From: Trichomonas tenax
Taxonomy: Eukaryota; Parabasalia; Trichomonadida; Trichomonadidae
DNA: 64,000 nucleotides
Direction of reading: 5' to 3'
NCBI GenBank assembly: GCA_023091735.1
Contig: JALKBU010000047.1
Span: forward strand, 46,518 to 110,517
In this document: positions 39,549 through 51,181 of the stretch, one piece after another
How the letters are laid out: every line of letters starts with the position of its first letter
Numbering within the stretch: the stretch's first letter is position 1
Position numbers and translations under genes: made by a program
Notes under the pieces: model-generated
Databases searched by the model: none
Told to the model about the DNA's origin: nothing
The model's input: the letters and a program-made list of their open reading frames with translations, nothing else

Positions 39549-40409
39549 CTATTCATAGGCCTCAACCAAATCATAATCCAATTTTTCTTCATCATTCTTT
39601 TCAACATTCTGTTTTGCAAAATGTTCAAAGTAATTAAAGATGCCTTGGATCGACATGTTTTCAAAGCCAATCATGTTCTGCGAGTAGTTGTAATAGTAAA
39701 TATGTGTTGGAATTCTTGGTTGAGGAGCTTGTTTAACTGCATGATATACAGGCTGCTCGTGCTTTCTTTCTCGCTTTTTCATATGTGCATATCCATCAGT
39801 TTCTGTAATGAAATATTGATCAGTTGATTTTTCTTGAAATTGTATTTTAATTTGCTCTCTAAGCTTGATAAGTAGTTCTTTGTGCTCTATATATAGGTTT
39901 GAACCAATGCTCAGCAATTCATCGAAGAAAGGAATGATTAATTCTGGCTTTGAAAGAATCGGGTAATATTGCACTGCTACACTAACCCCATTTTCCCAGT
40001 TATCAGCAAGTGCAGCAAAAATAACTCCAAAAACGAAATATCTTTGTGCTAAATTCGATTTTCTTTTTTCATCATATATCGGCTTTCTCTTTAGTAATTC
40101 GATTATACCTAGAAGAGAATCGGAGATTTTCTTGTAATTTTGTTTCAGATTTGGATTATCATCTTTTTTATATATTTTTTTTTGAAAAACTAAAAATTTG
40201 AAAAGATTTGCTGATAAATTATGAAGCTCTTCGAAGTCAGCGTTAGATCTGGTGAAGTATTTATGTATTTCGCGAATTTTTGTATCAAAATAATTTTGTT
40301 CGAGAGATTTCTTAAATTCTTTATCTGAATCCGTATTTTGGATCGAAGGCAGTTGGTTCAATTTTATATCCATCTGCCTCAAAGCAAGATATGGATCAGT
40401 CCGCTTCAT
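39549..40409 (-). CDS. Hypothetical helical protein
   Basis: The 286-residue protein begins at ATG 40407-40409 (MKRTDPYLALRQMDIKLNQL). It is Lys/Glu/Phe-rich and mostly helical by composition, with Lys-rich stretches such as KKIYKKDDNPNLKQNYKK. A basic Gln/Pro/His segment (HAVKQAPQPRIPTHIYYYNY) lies near 235, and the tail is acidic (EKNDEEKLDYDLVEAYE). No known domain is recognised. The even codon use and the single long frame support a real gene. It has no visible signal peptide or membrane segment. Confidence 0.65.
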   Translation of the reverse strand: MKRTDPYLALRQMDIKLNQLPSIQNTDSDKEFKKSLEQNYFDTKIREIHKYFTRSNADFEELHNLSANLFKFLVFQKKIYKKDDNPNLKQNYKKISDSLLGIIELLKRKPIYDEKRKSNLAQRYFVFGVIFAALADNWENGVSVAVQYYPILSKPELIIPFFDELLSIGSNLYIEHKELLIKLREQIKIQFQEKSTDQYFITETDGYAHMKKRERKHEQPVYHAVKQAPQPRIPTHIYYYNYSQNMIGFENMSIQGIFNYFEHFAKQNVEKNDEEKLDYDLVEAYE

Positions 40410-41125
40410 TTTTCTGTTTAAATTATAATTTTGCCATGTAAAATACCTTTTCCAAAATAAAGTTTTGAATTTTCATAATTTTGAATTGTAATCAACTGAA
40501 TTTACAAAAACCTGCCATGTCAGATAAATTCTTGGAAAGTTTTATAAAATCATAAAAACAATCGATACCCAAACTTAAATTCTATAAAATACATAATATT
40601 TTGAATCATAGGATATGATTATGTCTTTAGTTTAAAGGATATTTATTTAAAGATCAAAAATTGAGAAATTTCGAGGAATTAAAACTATAAATTAGCTTTG
40701 TGGAATATGCATTTCAATAAAGTGCATTTTTAAACTATTTTCATATGTTATGATAATAGACAATTCAAAAATCAAAAAGATATTTTTGATAGTAAAAATT
40801 ATGATAGATAAATGACATATGAAATCAAAAATACTCTTTTAGTGGATGCGTGTTTTTATATGTTTTAGTGTCTGAGACGAGTGAAACTCAAAAATTCGAA
40901 TGATGATATATTTAATGACACGTAAACATCACAATAATCCTCGTTTTGACGATGTAAAGTATACAAAATCATCACCAAATTCCTCATCATCAAAAACTGA
41001 AAATTGGCTCTCCTCACTTAACACACCCGTCCACATGCACCACTTAAACGCATAGAAGCAATGTTTGGCCTCTATTACTTATGTAGTTAATAAAATCAAT
41101 TTTTCAAAAAAAAAATTAAAAAATT
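40410..41125. other. AT-rich intergenic region
   Basis: About 715 gene-free bases include variants of the window-wide motif (GCCATGTAAAA near 40433, TGACACGTAAA near 40917). The segment before the next gene ends in TCAATTTTTCAAAAAA, which could be an initiator close to the gene at 41126. No intron signals (GTATGT, ACTAACACACAG) were found that would supply an upstream ATG. Confidence 0.4.
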
Positions 41126-42844
41126 TTGAAAGCGCAAGAAGAAAGTTTGAACACGATAACGTTGTCCGAAGATTCTCAGCAGGAAGCTGAACGCGAGGAC
41201 CCGGACGACATCGAACGGTTGGTGAAGCCACTAAATGACGCAAAAATCACACATAACTTGATTCAGATATTAAATTCGACATGTCCGTCATATAAGTATT
41301 TGAAACTCACGCACAAGAAGCCAATATCGCTTCGACAATCAATTCCAGAAACAGACGTCATACCAAATTTCGACATTTTAAAAATCAAGTTCCCTGTGAG
41401 CATTGCGAAAGTAGGTCCGCAAGATCCGGGCAATGATATCGTTAAGTACACGATTGAAGGTCCAACAAATTGTGTCGAAGAATTTTGCAATCAAAATAAT
41501 AATTTTTGCCGCCCTCTCGATGTTATAACGGCTGCATACCGTCTCAACAAGATAGGCAAGGCCGAGCACGACAAGTTAGTGAACAAATTGGACCACAGAA
41601 TCAAAGACAACGCCACAAGAATCTTCTCTTTTTTGTCGAACGGACTTTCGAATGGCCGCCTTATCAAAGACGAAAGCGTCCGGTCGTACACGAAAAAGAA
41701 GTATCCCATCGGTCCACCTTCGTGCAAAGGCAGCGACAATATGGCGCAGGACTTGTTGAACCTTTATTATGTTGCTGTCGAACAAAGAACGTCATCGAAA
41801 AGTGGCAAACCACATATCATCCAGCAAGTATCAAACGACCTCGAAGGCGTTGAGGACTTCCACGCTGCAATGGATGTGGAGATAGCCAGGAATGAGTCCG
41901 TCAGGAGGCATCTTTTAGAGTCACAGGCCGACTACATTTGGACGGCACCAGACACAGGCGACGAAATGCTCTCATGCTTTGGAAAGACAGGATGCGTTGT
42001 TCTCAAGCTTAGAGGTCAATATGACGAAATCGTGCAGAAATATATGTATAACTTCTTATTCAAGAGGGCGGTGAACTTGGGCGTCGCGAGAGTTATTTCC
42101 AAGCCAAGGTGGAGCAGGACACTCGAAATGTACTTCCCAACGAGCAGAGCGCACTTCCAGAAGACACCAAAGCATATCAACGACTACTCGATGTTCAAAG
42201 ACGTCAGAACTCCATTGCATTTCTCGAAGGAGAATGTCAAATTTATTTCGATTATTTTCGACAAATTCTTCAACGAAAAAATGGTTGATACGAAGCCACC
42301 AACACCAGAAGAGCTTCAGAAGTGGCGCGACGCTATCGCAAAGATTACACAGTTGCTGAGAATGCCGGATGAAATCCCGTTCGTCTTGAATTACTCTCAG
42401 GCGGTTCTCTTCGCAAGTCTTTGCATTCTCACATCACGTCTCGAAGTCGTCAGAACAATGACTGCCATTCAGGATGAGGGCAGAAAAATTCCTCTCGAAA
42501 TTGGCATTACTGATTACACAATGGCCGGCGCAGAGAGGGTCTTCGAGATCGCCATCCAGACAATCATCAACAAGAAGAGGAAGCTCAAAGATGGATTGCT
42601 TGAGATCGCCGGTCTTTTCAGAAGAGTTGATATCACTTTTATCGCGGACCTCCTCAAGACGATGCTTCTCGCGATCAAGGTAATGAAGCACCTCGCGGCT
42701 GCTCAGCAGGACAAGGAAGGTCCTCTCGTCACAGTGATAATCAATGAAGACAGAGTTGACATGGCGCTGATCAACAACAAAGTCGGTGAACCTGTTCTTA
42801 GCATCGACTTGGAGCAGTACAAACCTAAGGAAGGATTCCGATGA
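41126..42844 (+). CDS. Conserved-looking hypothetical protein with a TTG where the start codon is expected
   Basis: The frame is open from a TAA at 41117-41119 to the stop at 42842-42844. The first possible start is TTG 41126-41128; the first in-frame ATG is at codon 206. The first 205 codons are clearly coding: they share the high G+C third positions of the rest of the gene and differ sharply from the AT-rich flank. The 572-residue product has an acidic start. A mixed alpha/beta body follows, with stretches such as DVITAAYRLNKIGKAEHDKL, WTAPDTGDEMLSCFGKTGCV and a helical C-terminal part ending SIDLEQYKPKEGF. No family is recognised. Either the ATG is mutated or misread, or translation starts at TTG. 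Confidence 0.75.
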   Translation: MKAQEESLNTITLSEDSQQEAEREDPDDIERLVKPLNDAKITHNLIQILNSTCPSYKYLKLTHKKPISLRQSIPETDVIPNFDILKIKFPVSIAKVGPQDPGNDIVKYTIEGPTNCVEEFCNQNNNFCRPLDVITAAYRLNKIGKAEHDKLVNKLDHRIKDNATRIFSFLSNGLSNGRLIKDESVRSYTKKKYPIGPPSCKGSDNMAQDLLNLYYVAVEQRTSSKSGKPHIIQQVSNDLEGVEDFHAAMDVEIARNESVRRHLLESQADYIWTAPDTGDEMLSCFGKTGCVVLKLRGQYDEIVQKYMYNFLFKRAVNLGVARVISKPRWSRTLEMYFPTSRAHFQKTPKHINDYSMFKDVRTPLHFSKENVKFISIIFDKFFNEKMVDTKPPTPEELQKWRDAIAKITQLLRMPDEIPFVLNYSQAVLFASLCILTSRLEVVRTMTAIQDEGRKIPLEIGITDYTMAGAERVFEIAIQTIINKKRKLKDGLLEIAGLFRRVDITFIADLLKTMLLAIKVMKHLAAAQQDKEGPLVTVIINEDRVDMALINNKVGEPVLSIDLEQYKPKEGFR

Positions 42845-42988
42845 TTTTTATATATACATATATATTTTATTTTTATATTATTATAAATTGGCTTTTTGAT
42901 ACTGTGTTTTCAATCACATCAATTCTTTTTTGTTTTTCGATTTCGAAAAAAAAAAACTTAAATTAGCCGACAATAATATAATTTTCTT

Positions 42989-44713
42989 TTAGTTTTCGTT
43001 TGTGTAGTAATCGAACGGCATTTTCTGGTTGACATCTAATGCATGGTAATCAGCACCGTGATCAAGAAGGAACTGAATGACTTGATCCTGATGATATCTC
43101 GTTGCATAGTGGAAAGGAGTGCATTTGGCGTTATCTTTAGCTTCGATATCCGCTCCCCACTGAAGAAGAAGCTCAATAACATACGGATGACCCTTTGCAG
43201 CAGCGATGTGAATAAGCTGAGAGCCATTTCCGCATCCCATGCAAACTAAATCTGGCCATTTCTTGAAGATGTCAGCCATCGCACGACGGTTGTTTTCGGC
43301 GGCAGCTGTGGAGAGGTTCTTCCTGCATTCCTTGCGATCATTGAAAATGTCGACAGCTGTCTTTCCATCTTTGTCTTGTATTCCTGGCTTAGGGTTGTAT
43401 TCCTTGAGTATATCAACGAGTTCATTACTATCGTTGATAATTGCGTAATGCAATGCAGTGCGTCCCAATAAATCCTTCGCGTTGATTTCTGCTCCATTAT
43501 CGAGCAATAACTTGATGATTTCTGGCCTGTTGTATTTCGTGGCTTGTTGCAATGGTAATGTTCTTGCTTCTCCGTATTCGTTGACAATTGATTTACGACG
43601 CTGAATGAGTTCCTTTGCTTTTTCGACATCGTTTGCTAAAATTGCATCAAAAATAGTTTTAACGTTCTTTGGTGGCTGCTGTTCCTTTGGTTTGTATATT
43701 GGCTGTATTTTAATGATTTTCTCTGGATACTCGAAATCATCGAAAATAATTTGCGGAATTTCAACGAGTGATCTCTGAAATGCTTCTTCTTTCTGTTTTT
43801 CGAGCAATTTTCTTGCTTTCTCTTCTTCTCTTGCCTTCTTTTCAGCTTCTTTCTTTGCAATATATTCTTCTTTCTTTTTAAGTGCTTCTGCGCGTTGTCT
43901 TTCTGGATCATTCTTCTTAACTTCGTGTTTCTTGATCTGTTCTTTGATAATATCGATCTGTTCTTTGAGCTGTTCGTTAAGTTCGTTAATTTTTTGTTGG
44001 TGATCGAGAGACTGCTGTTTAAGGATCTGAAGATGTTGCTCTTCTGTAATAGGGTTCTTGATCCTATTTTCAACGTAATTAATCATGTCATTAATATCTT
44101 TCTCTTTTTCTTGAATTTCTTTCATCTTTTCATTGTGTACATTGAGTAATTCTTGTTCCTGATTTTGGGAATCTTTACCCAAAACCTGCATTTTGTAGTT
44201 AATCGTTTCTAAATCAGATTCAATTTCCCATTTAACTGTGTTTAATCTAAACATCTCTTCCTCTGTCTCTCTTTCGAGCTGTTCCAACTGATGGTTGTAT
44301 CCAGAATCCATCATTTCGAGCTTAATTAATGGAACTTGTGAAGAATCGAGCGGCGGCCTAACATTTATAGGCGTCTGTATCTCAGGCCATGCAAGAATCT
44401 TCTTTACCTGTATTAAAATGTCGAGTCCCGTTATAGGTCTCTCGATCTTCTTTATCTCGACAACAGACTCCTCGCAATCGCGTTTGAATATCCTAGCGTA
44501 GTTTTGTATGATGTAGACAGCCTGATCGCGTGTGAATTTGTTCGGATAATCGAGAATTAGCTGAGTTGTGACATCAATTGGGAGATAATAGAACTCAGGG
44601 ACTAAATAGAAGTCCGAAAACAGGTCAGATATCGACTGGTAGAGTTTTGAAGTGTCGTTACCAAGTTTTTGAGCCTCTTGGAACTTCGCAATCAGTCGAA
44701 CATAAGCATTCAT
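42989..44713 (-). CDS. Coiled-coil plus ankyrin-repeat protein
   Basis: The 574-residue protein starts at ATG 44711-44713. Residues about 1-115 form a helical N-terminal domain typical of trichomonad DUF3447-like ankyrin proteins (FYYLPIDVTTQLILDYPNKF). Residues about 145-335 are a long charged coiled coil with Lys/Glu/Gln runs. Ankyrin repeats follow from about 360: ANDVEKAKELIQRRKSIVNE, LPLQQATKYNRPEIIKLLLD, TALHYAIINDSNELVDILKE, LIHIAAAKGHPYVIELLLQ and TPFHYATRYHQDQVIQFLLD. A long coiled coil inside an ankyrin protein suggests a scaffold that oligomerises. No catalytic domain is present. Confidence 0.88.
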   Translation of the reverse strand: MNAYVRLIAKFQEAQKLGNDTSKLYQSISDLFSDFYLVPEFYYLPIDVTTQLILDYPNKFTRDQAVYIIQNYARIFKRDCEESVVEIKKIERPITGLDILIQVKKILAWPEIQTPINVRPPLDSSQVPLIKLEMMDSGYNHQLEQLERETEEEMFRLNTVKWEIESDLETINYKMQVLGKDSQNQEQELLNVHNEKMKEIQEKEKDINDMINYVENRIKNPITEEQHLQILKQQSLDHQQKINELNEQLKEQIDIIKEQIKKHEVKKNDPERQRAEALKKKEEYIAKKEAEKKAREEEKARKLLEKQKEEAFQRSLVEIPQIIFDDFEYPEKIIKIQPIYKPKEQQPPKNVKTIFDAILANDVEKAKELIQRRKSIVNEYGEARTLPLQQATKYNRPEIIKLLLDNGAEINAKDLLGRTALHYAIINDSNELVDILKEYNPKPGIQDKDGKTAVDIFNDRKECRKNLSTAAAENNRRAMADIFKKWPDLVCMGCGNGSQLIHIAAAKGHPYVIELLLQWGADIEAKDNAKCTPFHYATRYHQDQVIQFLLDHGADYHALDVNQKMPFDYYTNEN

Positions 44714-44739
44714 TTAACTTTTTTATTTCGCATTTTACG

Positions 44740-45195
44740 CGGGATTCATCACTTGATCAAACCGGATTTTTCTTTTGTTTTTGGATATACCACAACAATG
44801 TATACAATATTCCAAGAGATCAGCCTTTGAATGATATTATTTGATGAAAATTTATTCAAAATGATCAAAATCCATTTTACTATTGTTATTAGACAATACA
44901 TAACCATTTATATCAGATGACAAGAGCTCGATACTTGGATTATTTTATTTGATGAATTTTTATTCAAATTGATCAATAACCATTCTGAGTCTGTTTTTAT
45001 ATATGCCATAATTATGAATACAAATTCCCAAGAGTTGAGCTTTGAAGTCATAATTTTTGATGAATTTATACTAATTTTGAGCAATTTTCCTTTTATGCTT
45101 GTTTTTGTACACACCATAACTATATATATATTTGCAAGTGACCGATGCTTGATAACAGTATTTATTTAAATTATTCAATTTCAATTTATTTTTTA
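44740..45195. repeat. Degenerate tandem repeat with about 108-base period
   Basis: Three to four diverged copies of one unit lie next to each other. The shared phrase is ATTTGATGAATTTTTATTCA (near 44837, 44947 and 45056), followed by GATCAATAACCATT-type sequence, GTTTTTATATATGCCATAA and CAAATTCCCAAGAGTTGAGC. Copies differ by many substitutions. No gene is seen in it. A similar but unrelated degenerate array lies at 5130-5760. Confidence 0.6.
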
Positions 45196-45420
45196 TGTAT
45201 TAGACTTGAGTAGTAAAGGAAATGGGGTATAATATAAAATCAAAATATTTAATACAAAACAAATGGTGATAGAGTTGCTTCACTCGTGATTTTCTGCGCT
45301 CTTTGTCTTTGAGCGAGTCTTCAACAACTTCATTATCGTCATATAAATCAGAATCATCTGATGGGATCCAGTGCCTTCTTATTTTATTCTTTGAGTCCAG
45401 TGTTCTTCCTCTTCCTCTTT

Positions 45421-48400
45421 TCACCGGGCATTATACTGAGCATCCGCTTGGTATTGAGAGCGATAAGCGAGTGGAGGAATCTGCAAAATTGAGTGACGAA
45501 GGACTTGCGTCGGTGTGAATTGATTCTGTGCAAAGTTAACAATCGGCGGTTGAGGTGGTGGGAGAATAGTTGTGTTTGCAGGTGGAAGCATAACATATTC
45601 GTTTCGTAATCGAGCAGTTTGATGAGGCTTTTGCTTTGTGTGTTTCTCAAGAGGCTCAACCTCATTCTGGTCCGGTTTCTTCTTTGTTTGAATCAAAGGA
45701 ACGTAGACGCGAGCTTCTGTGGATATTGGTTTCAATGCTTCGATAGCTGGTAAAATGATTTCATTTGGTTTCTGTGGTGGCGCTTGTTGATCTTCTGCTG
45801 GTTTCTGCAGTTTGAGTCTTTCTTCGACTTCAGGTCTGAGAGCACGTTTTGATGGATGCAATATATTTGAATACTTTGCACGAAGTCGATCGATAAAAAG
45901 ATTAGGAACCATAGCAGAAACAACCATGTATTGCATCGCTACAGCAGTTCTCTCAGGTGGAACTATTCCTTCAAGGAGCATTTGCAAAATTGTTACACTG
46001 GTGAATTTATAGTGGTCAAATAGTGCCGTGAACATTTCAGATTCAAGTTTCCTTTCTCTGAATATCTGTATTAATATGTTCTGCGGAACAGGACACTCCA
46101 TGAAGAGCTGGAATACTTCATACTCCTTCATCTTGCCTTCTCTAATGATCTGCATCAAGTTCGCAGAATCGAGAGTTCCATCTCTCATGAATCTGAGAAT
46201 ATCTTTGAATCTACTGATCGAGTGTGAGTTAGTTGGTGGATAATATGTTGGTATTGCCATGGATGGATTAACTTTTGGAATTATAATCTTCTTTGGCATT
46301 TTGACCTTAGGAATCGGAAGTAAATTAGGCTTCTTTTCATTCTTAGACTGTCTTCCGCGTCTCCTCTTTGGTGGAGGATTTTCTTCTGGTTGTAGCTCTT
46401 CTGAAGATGTATCAACTTCTTCAACTTCGTCTTCATCTTCGATTTCCTCATAACTATAAAAGAATTCTTCAGTGTCTTCCTCAGCTTCATCTTCATCGTC
46501 GTCATCTTCGTCATCTTCGTACTCATACTCATAATATTCGGAGAATGATTCATATTCAAGAGTCTTCGCTTTCTTGTTCTTCTTCTTTACTGCTGAACGA
46601 GTCTCCATTTTCTCTAATTTCGTTGGTTCTTTCGGTTTCGGTGGAGCCTTTGGTTTAGGAGGCTTCGGAGGTGGTGGAGGCTTTTCTTTCTTGATTCTTG
46701 CGACTTCTTCCTCTGATGTATCTGGAGGTCCTTCTGGGATATTAGTTTCGCTGAGAGGTTCATCACTCTGAATATCAATTCTTGTATCTTCACTTTCTGT
46801 TGTTGTGGCTGTTGTTTCATTTTCTTTAGTTTCATCTGATTGAACTTCTGTAGATTTCTTCTTCTTTTCCTCCTCTCTATCGATCTGGATTTTAGTTTCT
46901 TTCTTTTCTTTTTCGTGTTCTTCCTCACTGCTGTCTGAAGACAATTCTTTGGACCTCTTTGATACTTTAGCACTATGTTTTTCTGCTTTATGCTTCGATC
47001 TTTCTTTATATGAAGGTCTTGTTGTGGCAACTGTTTGAACAATGAAAGCGATTCTTCGAGAAATCGATGGCCTTGTTGGAAGAAGGGCGTTCAACTTAGC
47101 TATTGTGTTCTTAGAGGCCTTGCAATCAGCTCCTTTGTAGTTCTCTGATGTTATAGTATCGAAGAAAATGCGAACAGCATCGAGTTCGTATTGACATGGG
47201 AACTCAAACATTGCAACATCAGTTTCATTCTTCCATCCATTTTGTGCGCTTGAAAGATCATAACTGACATTTTTTGTCGGTAACACATCTTCTTGCGGCC
47301 ATCATTGCAATAATTTTAGAACGGTTTTATAATATCTTCTCCACCAATATTTCAATAACCATTTCGTTGTGCGTGAGTTCTTTCGGAAGGACAAGAGAGA
47401 ATGAGCCATGTTGGAACTTGAGAATTTCGAGAAGGAAGCCCTCACAGAATGCTGTTATATCATCTGGATCTTTGTCGAAAATTTCACATAAAGAAATGAT
47501 CTCCAATGGGTCCGTTTTTCCTTCGTCATTGGTTGGAATTCCATAAAGTTGAAGCATGTTGAATACATGATTAACTTGATGATCTGACCACTGAGTGACG
47601 TTTTCTGTGTTATTGATGACATCTCGAATGAAATCTAACGGCGCTGTGTGTCTTTCTGAATGTGTTGCAGCAGAGAGAACATCATTAACAATACACTTAT
47701 AGAGTGGCATTGCTTGTTTAGTGATTGGACGTGTGCCATTAATTATTTCGCTGAATTCTTCCATTGTTGGATAGTCTGCCTTTCTCATTGTGAATCTTCT
47801 TGGGAATACACCAGGTGAAAATGATTTATAGGCGTCTGTGATTATCTTTTGGTTGACGCCTTCAAGGAATTTCTTAAACTTTTTAAAAGTCTTCGTATCC
47901 TTGAGGATATTGTCCGCAGTTTCTCTGTGCAAATTTTTGATTTTCTTTATTGCTTTCTTCCAATCCGCGGGATTCTGTGGAAAAGAATTTAATTTATGTT
48001 GATCGTACATAAAATAGTTCAAGTACTTATAATTATCCGACTGAACTTTTGCAGACATCAATGCAAGCAGAGTAACAGCAAACAACTTCGCATCATCAAC
48101 GTGTTTCGAGACTGACTTTGCGACTTGGTTCCAGTTGAATATTCCAAATCTGCAAACTCCATCAAGAATATCTCTTCCTTTCGATGCATTCCATTGAGAA
48201 GTATCTATTTGAGAACTTTGGTCTTGTTGAACACGTTGTGATTTATCTTCTTTTGTGAAACATGTATTCCAAAATGTGAATTCGATGCTGACTGTTGATC
48301 ATGGTTTGTTTAAAAATGTTTCGATCATTTCTGCTGTATCTTCTGGATAACTGACATACATTCTGGTGTAATCCATATTTTGTAGTTTCCTCGATGGAGC

Positions 48401-49233
48401 TGTTGATGTAATTCCATATCTCACATATGTTTCTGCAACTGTTCTTTCTAAGTCGTGTGCTTCAAATTCTCTTTTTTCTAATAAATGACCAAAGAATAAT
48501 AATTCAACAGAATCTTTCGTCAATAATCTAACAATTGTGGCATCATATCTGTATCTCATGAAGTCACCGAGAAGCAAGTCTTTCCATAATTCATCGTTAA
48601 TATCATAGAATATAACTGTTTTGATATTTAACTTGTCGAAGTCTCTGGATGCGAATTCTCTTGTCATAAACAAGACACCAGTTGTGAATGAATCATGGAA
48701 AGCTTCTGATGTCAGTGGTGAATTCAAGAATGCAGAAGGGACATCTTTGTGGTCGAGATATTGTTTGAGAAGTTTCATAATATTAAATCCGTTACAAACG
48801 ACAGCAACAACTTTGTTTTCTTGGACAGCTTCCAAAACCATCTTAAGAACACATAAGAATTTTTCTGACGCATCACCCATAAGTTCAATTAAGTCTTCCT
48901 TACTCATTTCTTCTTCTTTATTTTCTGTTTCGAGTTTGATAATCAAATCCCGTAATTCAGGGAAGAGAAATGGATGAGAATAAGCTGTCTGCAAGAAATA
49001 AGCAACAGAGAAGAAATCGTATGATCTGTATGGTTTACCTCTGAGCATCTTTTTCAGTGACTTGAAAATAATATCTGCAGCAACATCAGGAATAAGCCAA
49101 ATTTCTTCTTTATATGGATTTGGTTCCGCTTCCATTACATGGATGGAATATTTCTTTTGTGTAATCGAAATAGTAAATTTTGTCTGTTGCCATTCTTGAT
49201 AATATGGTTGTGCGTATTGGCCTTAAAAAGACC
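45421..49233 (-). pseudogene. 3' part of a decayed CHD/SNF2-like chromatin remodeller gene
   Basis: Reading downward, coding sequence begins near 49230 (YAQPYYQEWQQTKFTISI). It runs through a degenerate helicase C domain (YFLQTAYSHPFLF, VVAVVCNGFNIMKLLKQYL, VRLLTKDSVELLFF). It is interrupted by TGA at 48299-48301, yet continues in the same frame with a SANT-like segment (DILDGVCRFGIFNWNQVA). It is interrupted again by TAA at 47327-47329 and shifts frame near 47280. It then has a 600-codon Lys/Glu-rich, acidic and Pro-rich tail with the last stop at 45421. ATPase motif VI (arginine pair before GQ) is absent. The uninterrupted tail could still be expressed as a separate protein from ATG 47209-47211. 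Confidence 0.7.
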
Positions 49234-49245
49234 AATACGCACAAT
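49209..49245. repeat. Perfect 13-bp inverted repeat at the edge of the CHD-like gene interruption
   Basis: TTGTGCGTATTGG and CCAATACGCACAA flank 11 bases (CCTTAAAAAGA). The left arm is coding sequence of the remodeller's helicase C part; the right arm is its inverted copy, just where the coding frame ends. Confidence 0.8.
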
Positions 49246-51181
49246 TTTTGGAACACATGCGTGCGCAAAAGGACCCTGAGGAGCAGCCCCTCATATTATA
49301 GCTATATACCATATTTTAAACATAATCAGTCTAAAAATCCATAGTGTTGATTGATTTTACTGTTTTTAATGGAAAAATGAATGTTTTCAAAAATATGTAT
49401 TTTATTCTTTTTTAAAATCTTGATGCTGTTTAAAATAAAAGCAAAACATTACTGGCAGCTTCCATGTGAGTATTGTACTCTAATATCAGCTGGTAAAGAG
49501 AGCATGCAAACTCATCACAAGATACTTGTAGTTTTCTTCATTTGGTAGTTACTCCTTCATACTATACTATTATAGCGTTCGCTCGCTTATTTTTGCTAGA
49601 GTTCCAGTCGAAAAATCAAAAAATAGAAAAGAAAAAATACGCTACGCGCAGGAGTCAAACGTCATTCCTTTGCTCATACATCGAGCATACCTAGCGTTAT
49701 GTTACCTCAAATTCACATAAAATTTGCTCATTGGTAACATTACATATCAAATTTTCGACTTTACATGACAAATATCAGATAATAAGTGTCGAAAATGGTG
49801 ACTTTCATTATTTTACATGTCGACATTCGCTGAAATCTCATGGAGGCACGGAGATCCTCAAGTTAAATAGACAAGCAAATGCTATTCACATACTCAACAC
49901 CCCTGAAAAGCACCAATTTCTTATTAAAATAAATGGAAATACTAAATAAGTTAAATTACTGCTTTTTTAAAAATACAAAAACAGAGTCTCATATTCTTAA
50001 AATAATAATCTATAATCACACTGTTTATGAATGTATTAATTATAATTGATTTTGTTAATATATTTATAAATTCTGCGATTTAATATAGGCTACATCTATA
50101 TTATTAACATGCAGTTATACCTACAATAGATAAGAGAAGAGCTTCCATCATCTTCCAATACAAGATAGTGTTTGTTTAAGCAAAATAATATTGGATGAGC
50201 GGCTTGGTCTTTGTTTGCAGAGATATTATTGATACCACTGTAAACAGAACCACAGAAAGGCACGTAAATGTTTCATCAGATCTGATCTATAGGGGGGTCA
50301 CTCGTAAAAAATCGCAAAACTCAAAAGAGTAAACGAGAAAAAAAGTCAAGGAAATTTTTTCCTATGATAATTGTAATCATGTATTTCAAACTAAAAATTA
50401 ACTGCCATTCATATTGCCTAGATGTGTATATTACAATTCTTTAATCATATATACAATATAAGAAAATCAAAAATATCTCAAAAGATTCTCGTTAAATATG
50501 CCCTTTTTTGCTGTCATTCCTTTATATGAGCTATTTGCAATACCGCTATCATAGAGCGCATTGTGCCAATTTGAGCATGCGCAATTCAATTTTGAGAAGT
50601 TTATGATAAATGCGCATACACATTTTGTCATTTTTTAGAAAAAATATAGTGTTAGAACACAAAAATGAGGGAGATCAATGGTCAAAAGGGGGGGGGGGTA
50701 TCAATCAATATAAAGGGGATGTTATTCATGGATAAAACAGGGGAAATGGGAGAAAAATGGGGGTGATAATAGATAGGGTTTATCAAATTTTATCAGGTGG
50801 TAGTTTAAGTATTGCAGGGTAATGAAAGAATATTTGGGGGGTTTTCGAGTTCCCAATGCCATCTGTAAATCGGCAAAATCCGCGCGCATCAAAAAAAAAT
50901 ACTCAATGCGCACATCCATATTGATAAACAAGCAGGAAGCTTGAAATCTTCAAGTTTGTCAATGACAATATACCCTAAATTTTCAACCTTTACACCACAC
51001 AATTTTTCTAATTTTTTTTTCATTTTTGGGCCAAAAAAAGAATTTTATAAAAATGCAAATAAATATTTTAATAGAGACATTACTGCTCTATATTATTGGC
51101 TGATTTAAAATCGAAAATTTCTTATCTAAACCCAAAAAAATTAACAATTTTTGTTTTCGGAGTGGGTGCAAAGGTCGAAAA
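49246..51181. other. 1.9 kb non-coding block inside the CHD-like gene
   Basis: Where the DEAH-box half of the ATPase is expected there is AT-rich DNA with no open frame. It includes a G run of about 11 at 50688, variants TTTACATGACA (49760) and TTTACATGTCG (49812) of a window-wide motif, and a segment (49501-49544) also found near 62495. It replaces roughly 200 codons of gene rather than simply being inserted. Confidence 0.55.

Noticed and set aside
40880..41125. 5' intron to supply an ATG for the gene at 41126
   Set aside because: No GTATGT-type donor or ACTAACACACAG-type acceptor was found; the nearest, CACTTAACACACCCG, lacks the terminal AG.
49640..49710. Possible tRNA-like sequence (complementary ends near TACGCTACGCG and CTAGCGTTAT)
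   Set aside because: The acceptor-like pairing exists, but the D, anticodon and T arms do not form with conserved bases, including no proper TTC in the T loop.
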